A DNA stretch of 7,343 nucleotides from Verrucomicrobiota bacterium (GCA_020630835.1 JAHDIL010000083.1:1-7343), one strand, 5' to 3'. Numbered from the stretch's first letter, positions 1 through 6,789 are shown. Translations and numbers: made by a program. Notes: generated by a model from the letters alone, not told the origin.

Positions 1-494
1 GAAGCCTTGGCTTTTTCCTGGCTGAGTTTACCTGACACATGCTGGTCGATGGTGTTTCTGGCCCAGTTCCGATCAATGTCACCCTGAGCCTCTTTTCTCA
101 CCGGAGGGACGAAAGCCCAGTGTTTGTTGTAGTCAGCGCCGCTTTGGATCCAGCGCTTAACTAGGTCGATTTCCTCTTTGGACAGAGCGCGGTTCGAGTC
201 GGGCGGAGGCATCAGCTCATCTTGATCATCGGTGATCATTCGATAGAAAAGTTCTGAGGCATCCGGATCACCCGGGACGAGAGCCTTGTAGCCTCCCAAA
301 TCCGCTGTAGCCCCCTCTAACGTGTCGATTCGCAGATCGGCTTTACGGTCAGCTGGATCCTGCCCATGGCAGTAGAAACAATTCTCCGAGAGGATAGGGC
401 GGATATCGCGGTTAAAATCGATCTCTTCAGCAAGGGCTCCGGAGGCTGTTGTGATCGCTAACACGAGCAGGGAGCGGAGTGGCATCATTGTCAT
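1..494 (-). CDS. Planctomycete-type cytochrome c (PSCyt1) / DUF1549 protein, N-terminal part, cut by the window edge
   Basis: Reading the reverse strand from the ATG at 494 gives 164 codons with no stop before the window edge, so only the N-terminus is present. Residues 1-22 form a signal peptide (hydrophobic LRSLLVLAITTASGALA, cleavage likely after ALA). A single haem c site C39-F-Y-C42-H43 follows, with a likely axial Met95 in LMPPPDS and the typical KRWIQSGA helix near 113-120. HWAFVPPV (125-132) is the usual linker, and the start of the DUF1549 (PSCyt2) region, NTIDQHVSGKL, lies at about 147-157. Full family members are several hundred residues longer and usually end in DUF1553 (PSD1). 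They are exported haem proteins abundant in Planctomycetes and Verrucomicrobiota, often next to sulfatases; their biochemical role is not established. In-frame ATGs also occur at 488 and 485, but 494 is preferred because GAAGG lies 7 bases upstream. The gene is divergent from the PAS-AraC regulator, which may control it. Confidence 0.9.
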   Translation of the reverse strand, partial: MTMMPLRSLLVLAITTASGALAEEIDFNRDIRPILSENCFYCHGQDPADRKADLRIDTLEGATADLGGYKALVPGDPDASELFYRMITDDQDELMPPPDSNRALSKEEIDLVKRWIQSGADYNKHWAFVPPVRKEAQGDIDRNWARNTIDQHVSGKLSQEKAKA

Positions 495-501
495 TGGTAA
501 A

Positions 502-506
502 CCTTC
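502..506 (-). promoter_or_regulatory. Ribosome binding site deciding the start at 494
   Basis: On the - strand the sequence reads GAAGG, then 7 bases, then ATG at 494. This supports 494 over the in-frame ATG codons at 488 and 485. It is the only clear Shine-Dalgarno match in front of a gene in this window. Confidence 0.6.
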
Positions 507-547
507 GCTCAAAACCGTAATAAAACTTGGTGCAGCTAGATTTTAAA

Positions 548-565
548 ATGGTAAATTTTCACCAT
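548..565. promoter_or_regulatory. Imperfect 18-bp palindrome, possible operator between divergent genes
   Basis: ATGGTAAATTTTCACCAT has perfect 5-bp ends (ATGGT/ACCAT) and 7 of 9 pairs matched overall; the mismatches are at the sixth pair and the centre. It lies in the 69-bp space shared by the divergent PSCyt1 and PAS-AraC genes and overlaps the first two bases of the regulator's start codon. A -10-like TAAAAT (544-549, + strand) abuts it. Position and symmetry suggest a binding site, perhaps for autoregulation, but AraC proteins commonly bind direct repeats, so the binding protein is unknown. AT-rich intergenic DNA can form such palindromes by chance. Confidence 0.3.
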
Positions 566-1304
566 GAAAGACGGTATGATTTTTTCGCAGCAGTCGCAAC
601 AAGTGCGTGAGAATGCCGATGTCCTCGGACAGTTATTCGACCGTTTGCCGCAGGTTTTCTTATTTGTGAAGGACCTGAGTGGAAAATTTGTCCGCGTCAA
701 TCAAGCGCTCGCAGAGCTCCATGGTTGCCCTAGCGAAGATGGCATGCTTGGAAAAACCGATCATGATTTTCACTCTGAATTTCTAGCGGATAGTTATCAG
801 GCAGAGGACCAGCTAGTGATGGACTCTCAAGTGCCGCTGCTGAATCAGATTTGGCTTGTCCCGACGGAGGTGGCGGTGCGGTGGTATCGGTGCAATAAAA
901 TTCCCGCCATGAATGCTCAAGGTGAGGTTGTTGGGGTAGGTGGCGTGCTTTTGCCATATGAAGATGGCGGAGAAGTGCCTCGAGAATATTCTCGTCTCCA
1001 GCCTGCTTTGGCGATGGCAAACGAACGATTTCGCGAGTCGGTATCGGTGGGCGACCTGGCCTCGGCTGCTGGGTATTCAGTGAATCAGTTTTCGCGGAAC
1101 TTCCAATTTCTCTTTCGAATGACGCCTGCCCAGTATATCCGCCGTTTGCGAGTGTATGAGGCAGCGAGGTTGCTTAGAAACACAAGCAAGCCGGTCGGTG
1201 AGATTGCTTTAGAAGTAGGATTCTATGATGCTAGTGCGTTCACCAAGGTATTCCGAAAAGACATGGGCGAATCGCCCCTCCAGTTTCGGAAAGATTGGAG
1301 CTGA
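564..1304 (+). CDS. PAS-domain AraC/XylS-family transcriptional regulator
   Basis: This 246-residue protein is a predicted cytoplasmic one-component sensor and DNA-binding regulator. Residues about 22-132 form a PAS domain (LFDRLPQVFLFVKDLSGKF, then N46-Q-A-L-A and LGKTDHDF), ending in the strand VVGVGGVLL. Residues about 145-246 form the AraC C-terminal domain with two helix-turn-helix units: VGDLASAAGYSVNQFSRNFQ at about 162-181 and VGEIALEVGFYDASAFTKVFRK at 211-232, followed by the family signature G-x-S-P-x-x-F-R near 235-242. The PAS ligand cannot be read from sequence. Divergence from the PSCyt1 gene and the sulfatase gene 66 bases downstream suggest control of glycan-use genes. The start at 564 has no Shine-Dalgarno sequence; an in-frame ATG at 576 would remove four residues outside the domains. 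The domain assignment is secure, while the targets are inferred. Confidence 0.93.
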   Translation: MKDGMIFSQQSQQVRENADVLGQLFDRLPQVFLFVKDLSGKFVRVNQALAELHGCPSEDGMLGKTDHDFHSEFLADSYQAEDQLVMDSQVPLLNQIWLVPTEVAVRWYRCNKIPAMNAQGEVVGVGGVLLPYEDGGEVPREYSRLQPALAMANERFRESVSVGDLASAAGYSVNQFSRNFQFLFRMTPAQYIRRLRVYEAARLLRNTSKPVGEIALEVGFYDASAFTKVFRKDMGESPLQFRKDWS

Positions 1305-1370
1305 AGGGCACCTTGTTTGCGTGATAGATAGGAGTTTCGCTTTTTAGGGAAAGGCGTGTAAGAAAAATGC

Positions 1371-2948
1371 ATGGGTATCACTATCTCGAAACATGTGTCC
1401 CGGCGGTTTTTGCTTGGGTTGTCTCTGCTGTTTTCTGTAGCTACACTTCAAGCGGATACGAAGGCGAAGCCTAATGTCATCGTATTTATAACCGACGATT
1501 TGGGCTTTGGTGATCTGTCCTGCTACGGCGCTGATCGGATCGAAACGCCAAATATTGACCGCTTAGCGGCTAGCGGGGTGCGCTTTACCAGCGGCTACTG
1601 CACTGCGTCTACCTGCACGCCTACTCGGTTTTCCTTACTCACCGGCACAGGGGCTTACCGTCAGCCGGGGACAAATATTGCGCCACCCGACAGTCCCGCT
1701 CTCATCCAGCCCGACACGCTGACGATCGCAGACATGTTTAGCGATGCGGGCTACGCTACAGCGGCCATTGGTAAATGGCATCTCGGGCTGGGAACTCCCG
1801 AAGAGGGACCGCAGTGGAATGGTAAGCTCGCTCCTGGTCCGCTTGAAATCGGCTTTGACTATTGCTTTCTACTCCCGACGACAAATGATCGAGTCCCTCA
1901 GGTCTATGTTGAAAACCATCATGTGCTGAACCTTGACCCAAATGACCCTATCGTAGTCTCGAAGAAAAAGCCTCATCCTGACCATCCTGATGGGAAGACT
2001 CACCGTGACACCCTGAAGATGGACTGGAGTCATGGGCACAATGGCACCATCCACAACGGGATCAGCCGCATCTGGTATTACACCGGGGGAGAGGCTGCGC
2101 GTTTCCGCGACGAAGACCTTGCTGATGAGTGGGCCAGACGCTCTCACGACTGGATGAAGACTCAGGTAGAGGCGGATAAGCCGTTTTTTCTATACTTAGC
2201 CACACATGATATTCATGTGCCGCGTATTCCGCACGAGCGCTTTCAGGGCAAGTCAGAAATGGGCTACCGTGGCGACGCTCTACTGGAGATGGATTTCTCA
2301 GTCGGAGCCATGATGGATTCTCTAAAAGAGCTAGGCATCGAGAAGGACACTCTGGTCGTCTTTTGCTCTGACAACGGTCCTGTGATGGATGATGGTTACG
2401 CCGATTTCGCTCTTGAAAAATTGGGTGATCACAAAGCAGCAGGCCCCTTCAAGGGTGGAAAATATAGCGTCTATGAAGGCGGCACACGCACTCCGTTTAT
2501 CACTTCTTGGCCCGGCACCATTGCTGAAGGAGTTGTTTCTGATGAGATCGTCGCCACGCACGATCTCTATGCCAGCTTTGCCAGCTTAGTCGGAGAAGAA
2601 CTGCCTGAGGAGGCAGCGCTCGATAGTTTTAACCTACTCCCAGCGCTCATGGGAGTAGATGAGGCCAAGGGGCGTGAAAGTTTGATCCAGCAGGGGAATG
2701 GAAAGGTAGTCGCTTTTGGATACCGCGAAGGGGATTGGAAACTCGTCCGCTACGACGCTGGGAAAGCGCAGAATGTTGTCGTTGAGCGGAAGCTCGGGTT
2801 GACCGAAGTTCCCAAGCTGGCCCTATACAATTTGGCAGAAGACCCGGGCGAAGAGACTAATCTTGCGGAAAAACACCCTGAGCGCTTGCAGGCTATGGCT
2901 CGGAGGTTGCAAGAAAAAATTGATGCTGGGAGAACGCGGCAGCCCTGA
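1371..2948 (+). CDS. Secreted type I (formylglycine-dependent) sulfatase
   Basis: This 525-residue protein belongs to the alkaline phosphatase/sulfatase superfamily (S1) and hydrolyses sulfate esters. An N-terminal signal (RRFLLGLSLLFSVATLQA) predicts export, with cleavage near residue 28. The twin arginine R11-R12 resembles a Tat signal but lacks the full consensus. Core features are metal ligands D42-D43 in ITDDLGFGD, the sulfatase signature C82-T-P-T-R86 followed by LLTG (Cys82 would become formylglycine), G-K135-W-H137-LG, THDIHVP with H279, SDNGP with D334-N335, and K361-GGK. The C-terminal half ends with the usual GDWKLV and LYNLAEDPGEETNLA segment. Length is normal and every key residue is present. 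The substrate is probably a sulfated glycan, but the subfamily cannot be fixed by eye. Maturation would need an anSME- or FGE-type enzyme, not encoded here. It lies 66 bases after the PAS-AraC gene. The start has only an A-rich leader, and an ATG four bases earlier is out of frame. Confidence 0.95.
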   Translation: MGITISKHVSRRFLLGLSLLFSVATLQADTKAKPNVIVFITDDLGFGDLSCYGADRIETPNIDRLAASGVRFTSGYCTASTCTPTRFSLLTGTGAYRQPGTNIAPPDSPALIQPDTLTIADMFSDAGYATAAIGKWHLGLGTPEEGPQWNGKLAPGPLEIGFDYCFLLPTTNDRVPQVYVENHHVLNLDPNDPIVVSKKKPHPDHPDGKTHRDTLKMDWSHGHNGTIHNGISRIWYYTGGEAARFRDEDLADEWARRSHDWMKTQVEADKPFFLYLATHDIHVPRIPHERFQGKSEMGYRGDALLEMDFSVGAMMDSLKELGIEKDTLVVFCSDNGPVMDDGYADFALEKLGDHKAAGPFKGGKYSVYEGGTRTPFITSWPGTIAEGVVSDEIVATHDLYASFASLVGEELPEEAALDSFNLLPALMGVDEAKGRESLIQQGNGKVVAFGYREGDWKLVRYDAGKAQNVVVERKLGLTEVPKLALYNLAEDPGEETNLAEKHPERLQAMARRLQEKIDAGRTRQP

Positions 2949-3001
2949 CAGAAGGTGGGAACTGGCTTGCTTCGCGGCTTTTTGAGGGCTACAAGTCGCC
3001 C

Positions 3002-3700
3002 ATGATTTACCCCTTCCCCAAAGGTCTGCTCATCGCCATCGAGGGCGTAGATGGAGCTGGTAAGACTACATTAGCAGCCTTGCTTGCCCAAATGTTTGGC
3101 GAGCGGGGAATCGCCTGTGCCTTTTCGAAAGAGCCAACGGCGAATCGCTGGGGCATGGAGCTGAGGCGTTCAGCTAAGACGGGGCGATTGTCGCTAGAGA
3201 GAGAGCTCGAGCTTCTCACGCTTGATCGGAAAGATCATGTCGAACGGACGATTTCTCCGATGCTGAAGGCGGGAGGCGTCGTTTTGCTGGACCGCTACTA
3301 CTGGTCGACCGCCGCTTATCAGGGGCCACGAGGCGCTAATGTTGAGGACATCATCCAATCTCAGGAATCTTTTGCCCCCAAACCGGATATTGTCTTTTTA
3401 CTCGACCTGTCTCCCGAGGCTGGGCTTGGGCGGGTTAGGGCAAGGGGAGACAAGCCGAATGAGTTTGAGGTGAGTGAGGAATTGGAAAAAAGTCGAGCTG
3501 TCTTTTTGGAACTTATCAAAACACAGACAAATGGCGTCCTCCTAGATGCAGGTGAATCAGTTGATGAAGTTTGGCACAAAGCGTTAAGCCAAGTAGTCAA
3601 TTGGCAAGCTCGCCAACTCACCGGCGACAAGGAAGCTGTGCAGGCAAATCTGAAAGAGATATTCGGGGAAGCGCGAGTAGATTCGGTCTTGGAGGATTAA
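3002..3700 (+). CDS. tmk: Thymidylate kinase (dTMP kinase)
   Basis: This 232-residue cytoplasmic enzyme phosphorylates dTMP to dTDP with ATP for DNA synthesis. The P-loop E14-GVDGAGKTT lies at the N-terminus. The nucleoside-binding segment RKDHVERTISPMLKAGGVVLLDRYYWSTAAYQG (about 76-107) carries the DRY motif at 97-99, and VFLLDLSPEAGLGRVRARGD (131-150) leads into a lid rich in arginine (R144, R146, R148). A P-loop without arginine plus a basic lid is the E. coli-like arrangement. Two oddities are seen: the canonical EPGGT-type segment is replaced by EPTANRWGMELRRS (44-57), and a polar tail of about 25 residues extends past the usual family length of roughly 205-215. Another deoxynucleoside monophosphate kinase is a less likely reading. 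The start fits the domain boundary but has no convincing ribosome binding site. It follows the sulfatase by 53 bases with no evident functional link. Confidence 0.88.
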   Translation: MIYPFPKGLLIAIEGVDGAGKTTLAALLAQMFGERGIACAFSKEPTANRWGMELRRSAKTGRLSLERELELLTLDRKDHVERTISPMLKAGGVVLLDRYYWSTAAYQGPRGANVEDIIQSQESFAPKPDIVFLLDLSPEAGLGRVRARGDKPNEFEVSEELEKSRAVFLELIKTQTNGVLLDAGESVDEVWHKALSQVVNWQARQLTGDKEAVQANLKEIFGEARVDSVLED

Positions 3701-3777
3701 ATTTTTCGGATTCCTTTCTAGACAGAGGCAGGTCACATCGCTAGTCTCCGGCCGAAACCCTCTTTACAAAAAACGCT

Positions 3778-4455
3778 ATGAAAATTGTTTTCCGTCTGGC
3801 CTTCCTATTTCTCTCTACAGTCTTGCTGCTCGCTCAGGCACAGGCTCAATCGGGTGGCGTCGCTATACTGAATATCGACAAAGCTGCCGAGGCTCTTGGC
3901 GTAGACCGTGTCGTGAATGCCGAGATGGCGAATGTTGAGAAGCAGGTCAACGCGCAGCTAGCCATCCGGCAGGAGAACCTGCAGGCTCAGATGGATGGAG
4001 TCACCTCTGCCGCAGGGGAAAATCCTGATGATGCGAAGAAGCGTGAAATCTTGGCAACCAATCAGCAGTTGAATCAGCAGTTTAACCAAACTAAATCTCG
4101 CGCAGGTCAGGGCTTGCAGGCAGCGCGCACCGCATTGGTCAATCGCTTCCGTGCCGACTTTCAACCCTACGCTTTGGAGGCAGCTAAGGCCGAAGGATTG
4201 GACATCGTAATGTTCAACCGGGCTCCCGCACTCTACACTTGGGCGGATAAAGTTGAGATTACTGACAGCGCGGTAGAGCTTGCTAAGAAAGGCGGGCTTC
4301 CTGACAAGTGGACTATGCCAGTGCCTGTCACCGACGATCAAGCACGAGATAAGGCAATTTCTGACGAGAATAAGCGTCTCGCTGAAAAAGCAAAGGCTGA
4401 CACAAAAGAGAAAAAGGCTGCCCCAAAAGAGGCAAAGCCAGCGAAGGCTGAATAA
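3778..4455 (+). CDS. OmpH/Skp-like periplasmic protein
   Basis: This 225-residue protein starts with a clear signal peptide (MKIVFRLAFLFLSTVLLLAQAQA, cleavage near 24), so it should be periplasmic. The mature part opens with a short strand, GGVAILNIDKAAEAL. A long Gln/Asn-rich helical stretch follows (about 45-140, with NQQLNQQFNQ), predicted coiled coil, and then the strand GLDIVMFNRAPALYTWADKVEITDSAVELAKK (140-171), which matches the closing strand and D-I-T-type end of OmpH/Skp proteins. Skp trimers hold unfolded outer-membrane proteins on their way to the BAM complex. After this comes an unusual tail: a Pro-rich linker (PDKWTMPVPV) and a charged Lys/Ala/Glu end (about 185-225). The gene is not beside bamA or lpxD, where skp often lies, so a specialised paralogue is possible. 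The start has an A-rich leader (ACAAAAAACGCT) and no Shine-Dalgarno sequence. Confidence 0.75.
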   Translation: MKIVFRLAFLFLSTVLLLAQAQAQSGGVAILNIDKAAEALGVDRVVNAEMANVEKQVNAQLAIRQENLQAQMDGVTSAAGENPDDAKKREILATNQQLNQQFNQTKSRAGQGLQAARTALVNRFRADFQPYALEAAKAEGLDIVMFNRAPALYTWADKVEITDSAVELAKKGGLPDKWTMPVPVTDDQARDKAISDENKRLAEKAKADTKEKKAAPKEAKPAKAE

Positions 4456-4512
4456 CTAGCTTTTCGGCTGCGTGCCTATCACTAACTAAACACTCAAAGA
4501 AAGAAAAATCAT

Positions 4513-5592
4513 ATGGCAATCAAAGTTGGAGTTATCGGAGCCGGGGGAATGGCGCAATATCACATCGCCGGTGCACGTCGTGCTGGTGCGGAAGTTGTAG
4601 CTGTGGCTGATTTGAATGGGGAAGCCGCGGCCAAGGCTGCAGAGGAACACGGCATCGGAACATCATACGGTAGCGTCGAGGAGCTTCTGGCCAGCGACGT
4701 CGATGCAGTGACCATTATTGTTCCCAATAAGTTTCATGCACCGCTTGCCATTCAAGCGCTGCAGGCTGGGAAGCATGTTTTTTGCGAGAAGCCGCCTGCG
4801 ATGACGGCCGCTGAAGTCGAGGAAATGATCAAGGTTCGCGATGCTGCTGGTAAGCAGCTGATGTTTAACTTTAATAACCGTGCTCGTCCCGAGAGCTTGC
4901 AGATGAAGAAGCTCATCGACGAAGGCGCCGTGGGAACGATCAATTCAGCTCAGGCCAAGTGGATTCGCCGCACAGGTATTCCTGGTTTCGGTGGCTGGTT
5001 TACAAATAAGGCCCTTTCTGGTGGAGGTCCCGTGATCGATTTGCTGCATATGCTCGATCTCTCCATGCACTTTATGGGGTATCCGAAAGCTTCCTATGTT
5101 ACGGCCCAGACCTTTGACGATTTCATTACGGATAAAGGATTTAAAGGACCGTGGGGGATTCCAGACCGCGAAGATGGCGTGACCGACGTAGAAGCTGCGG
5201 CGCACGGCTTTATCACCTTTGAGACGGGACAAGTCGTTAGCTTCCAGATGTCTTGGGCCGAGATGGTTAAGCGCGAGGAAGTTTCTGTCGTCTTTCAGGG
5301 AACTAAGGCAGGGGGCAAAGTTGAGCGTCTGTTTGGTAAAGATGGCTTTGATGACACGGCAATCGATACCTGCGAGCTCTACGTGCAGGAGAGCGGAGAG
5401 TCAGTTGATAAAACGATCGAGGCAGAGGAGTGCGAAGACATGGGCCGGATCGATTCAGCAGCCAACTTCGTGCGTGCTATTGAGGGCAGCGCGGCCCCCC
5501 TTAATTCAGCAGAAGAGGCTCTGACCTTGATGAAAATCATCGAAGCGATATATGCCTCTGCTGAAAGCGGGAAGCCTGTCGCGATCTCGTGA
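4513..5592 (+). CDS. Gfo/Idh/MocA-family NAD(P)-dependent oxidoreductase
   Basis: This 359-residue cytoplasmic enzyme has the two-domain fold of glucose-fructose oxidoreductase, inositol dehydrogenase and MocA. An N-terminal Rossmann fold (1-120) carries the dinucleotide loop VGVIGAGGMAQYH with G9, G11 and G12, and an acidic D33 at the end of the second strand, which favours NAD over NADP. The signature C91-E-K93-P94-P lies at 91-95, with K93 the usual catalytic lysine. The C-terminal alpha/beta domain contains GGGPVIDLLHMLDL, giving the D176-x-x-H179 pair expected in the active site. Length is typical and no key residue is missing. The substrate is probably a sugar, cyclitol or derivative, consistent with a glycan-using organism, but this cannot be resolved. 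The gene is 57 bases after the OmpH-like gene and is the last before a convergent gap. Its start has a purine-rich leader (AAAGAAAGAAAAA) rather than a true Shine-Dalgarno sequence. Confidence 0.92.
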   Translation: MAIKVGVIGAGGMAQYHIAGARRAGAEVVAVADLNGEAAAKAAEEHGIGTSYGSVEELLASDVDAVTIIVPNKFHAPLAIQALQAGKHVFCEKPPAMTAAEVEEMIKVRDAAGKQLMFNFNNRARPESLQMKKLIDEGAVGTINSAQAKWIRRTGIPGFGGWFTNKALSGGGPVIDLLHMLDLSMHFMGYPKASYVTAQTFDDFITDKGFKGPWGIPDREDGVTDVEAAAHGFITFETGQVVSFQMSWAEMVKREEVSVVFQGTKAGGKVERLFGKDGFDDTAIDTCELYVQESGESVDKTIEAEECEDMGRIDSAANFVRAIEGSAAPLNSAEEALTLMKIIEAIYASAESGKPVAIS

Positions 5593-5600
5593 GGGCCTTG

Positions 5601-5636
5601 GTTGCCTCGAGAGCAACGGCAGGGGTGCCGTCGTTC
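5601..5636. terminator. Two overlapping hairpins in the convergent gap, candidate terminator
   Basis: The main hairpin spans 5611-5636: ACGGCA-GGGG-TGCCGT is a perfect 6-bp stem, extended outward through one A-C mismatch by four more pairs (one G-T). A second hairpin, GTTGC (5601-5605) with GCAAC (5613-5617), shares bases with it, so the two exclude each other. It starts just after the oxidoreductase stop and lies between convergent genes, where a shared terminator is expected. No T-run follows on either strand, so intrinsic termination is uncertain. Confidence 0.4.
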
Positions 5637-5705
5637 CGGCGTTAAATAGACCAGCTGGTTCGAATTGTTGCAAGCTGCGACCTCTATGGTCACGGATTAG
5701 GCTTG
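5637..5705. other. Remainder of the convergent intergenic gap
   Basis: Between the hairpin region and the end of the TatD gene I see no coding sequence, RNA gene or repeat. Only short self-complementary words such as CCAGCTGG occur. Confidence 0.5.
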
Positions 5706-6533
5706 CTACTCCTCTTCCGTAGAAACCTTGATCGGTTTGATATCAAACTTGGGATTCTGCCCAAGGAACCGACAGGGATTGTTGTGGAAGATCTCGATTG
5801 CCTCCTGTAGGCCGTGACCTCGGCTGCGAAATTCCAGCACGCACTCCTGAAGAGTAAAAGGGTCGCTGGGGCCCCAGTCTGCGGATGAATTCACCAGCAG
5901 CCGCTCGGATCCATATTTTTCCAAAATGTCGACAGCTCGTCGAGGAGAACACTTGGTGATTGGGTAAAGCGTCATGCCGGCCCAGTAGCCGGCATCCAGG
6001 ATTGACTCGATAGTCTGCTCTTCTGCGTGATCTATCCACACTTTCTCTGGATCTACATTCATCTCTTTCAGGACATCCAGTGTTACTTGGGTGCCATGCG
6101 CTTTGTCAGATAGGTGTGGGGTGTGAATGAGCACAAGTTGATCGTGTTTCATGGCCAGCTCCACGTGCGCTTGTAGGGACGCGATCTCTTTTTTTGTCGA
6201 CTTGTGAAGTCCCGTTTCACCAACACCTAGGCAGGTTGGCTTATCCAGGAATTCGGGCATTTGGCTGAGCACCTCATTCGTAAGCTCTTCATTTTCAGCT
6301 TCTTTCGGGTTTACCGCTACCCAGCTAAAATGGCGAATGCCATACTGGGCGGCCCGGGTGGGCTCGAATTCGGTGATTTGCACAAAATAATCGATGAAAG
6401 TCTCCGGGTGGCGACGGTCATAGCCGGCCCAGAAAGCGGGTTCAGCGACCGCGACAACGCCTGACATAGCCATCTTCTCATAATCCTGCGCCGTGCGCGC
6501 GATAGCGTGGTAGTGAGGTTGAATAATCTGCAT
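5706..6533 (-). CDS. TatD-family metal-dependent hydrolase (EboB-like branch)
   Basis: This 275-residue predicted cytoplasmic TIM-barrel hydrolase belongs to the amidohydrolase superfamily. The metal ligands are in place: H7-Y-H9 near the N-terminus, E106 in GVGETGL, H137 in IHTPH, H169 in WIDHAEEQ, and D219 in NSSADWGPSD. The ending NNPCRFLGQ matches the N-P-x-R-F segment common in TatD proteins. Classical TatD enzymes are exo- and endodeoxyribonucleases. However, segments such as MAMSGVVAVAEPAFWAGY, AAQYGIRHF, VNPKEAEN and NSSADWG resemble, from memory, a branch found in planctomycetes and other bacteria and linked to ebo clusters (EboB), whose substrate is unknown. No other ebo gene (UbiA-type prenyltransferase, dehydroquinate synthase-like) is visible here. 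The start at 6533 places the HxH motif correctly; its leader is pyrimidine-rich with no Shine-Dalgarno sequence. It lies 13 bases after the 77-residue gene, so translation may be coupled. Fold and metal site are firm; substrate and EboB link are inference. Confidence 0.88.
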   Translation of the reverse strand: MQIIQPHYHAIARTAQDYEKMAMSGVVAVAEPAFWAGYDRRHPETFIDYFVQITEFEPTRAAQYGIRHFSWVAVNPKEAENEELTNEVLSQMPEFLDKPTCLGVGETGLHKSTKKEIASLQAHVELAMKHDQLVLIHTPHLSDKAHGTQVTLDVLKEMNVDPEKVWIDHAEEQTIESILDAGYWAGMTLYPITKCSPRRAVDILEKYGSERLLVNSSADWGPSDPFTLQECVLEFRSRGHGLQEAIEIFHNNPCRFLGQNPKFDIKPIKVSTEEE

Positions 6534-6546
6534 GGAAAAAAGAGGG

Positions 6547-6780
6547 TTAGGTAGGAATCTCTGTGAAAAGCTCTAGGAGAGTCTTAGCGCGATCTTCGCG
6601 ACGATCAGAATTAGCGAGCTCGTTTAGCGCTTTTAGGAGAACCTCCCGCTTGGCTTCGGATTCGGCTTGGCCCTGAGACTCTGCCGCGCGATCATAGCGG
6701 TCAAGCACGGCCGCCGTTTCCAAAAGCATACAGCGCGTCTCCAGATAGTAGGTGTCGAGGATTTGTTTTGGTGTCTGCAT
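6547..6780 (-). CDS. Small protein of unknown function (77 aa), partner of the TatD-like gene
   Basis: This 77-residue acidic-to-neutral helical protein has no signal peptide or membrane segment. The N-terminal half (TPKQILDTYYLETRCMLLETAAVLDRYDRA) is an amphipathic helix pattern with Tyr and Leu spacing. The middle is charged (about 34-48, rich in Ala, Glu, Gln, Lys), and the C-terminal half is another helix ending in RAKTLLELFTEIPT. The gene ends 13 bases before the TatD-like gene on the same strand, so the two probably form one transcription unit. I believe similar small proteins with YYLE-type N-termini precede EboB-like hydrolases in related bacteria, but this is a recollection and no function is known. 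It could be a subunit or regulator of the hydrolase. The start at 6780 is chosen because the reading frame opens with this motif; a TATAAC box lies 9 bases upstream and there is no Shine-Dalgarno sequence. Confidence 0.7.
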   Translation of the reverse strand: MQTPKQILDTYYLETRCMLLETAAVLDRYDRAAESQGQAESEAKREVLLKALNELANSDRREDRAKTLLELFTEIPT

Positions 6781-6789
6781 TTGTCTAAA

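Noticed and set aside
2949..3001. Possible terminator after the sulfatase (GC-rich words followed by CTTTTTG)
   Set aside because: No stem longer than two or three pairs can be formed before the T-run.
3705..3757. TTTCGG and CCGAAA inverted words between tmk and the OmpH-like gene
   Set aside because: The arms are six bases with a loop of about 40 bases and no T-run after the second arm, so a terminator is not supported.
5379..5693. 104-residue open frame on the - strand across the oxidoreductase 3' end and convergent gap
   Set aside because: Most of it is antisense to a well-supported oxidoreductase, and its composition (Ser, Ala and Arg rich) is typical of shadow frames.
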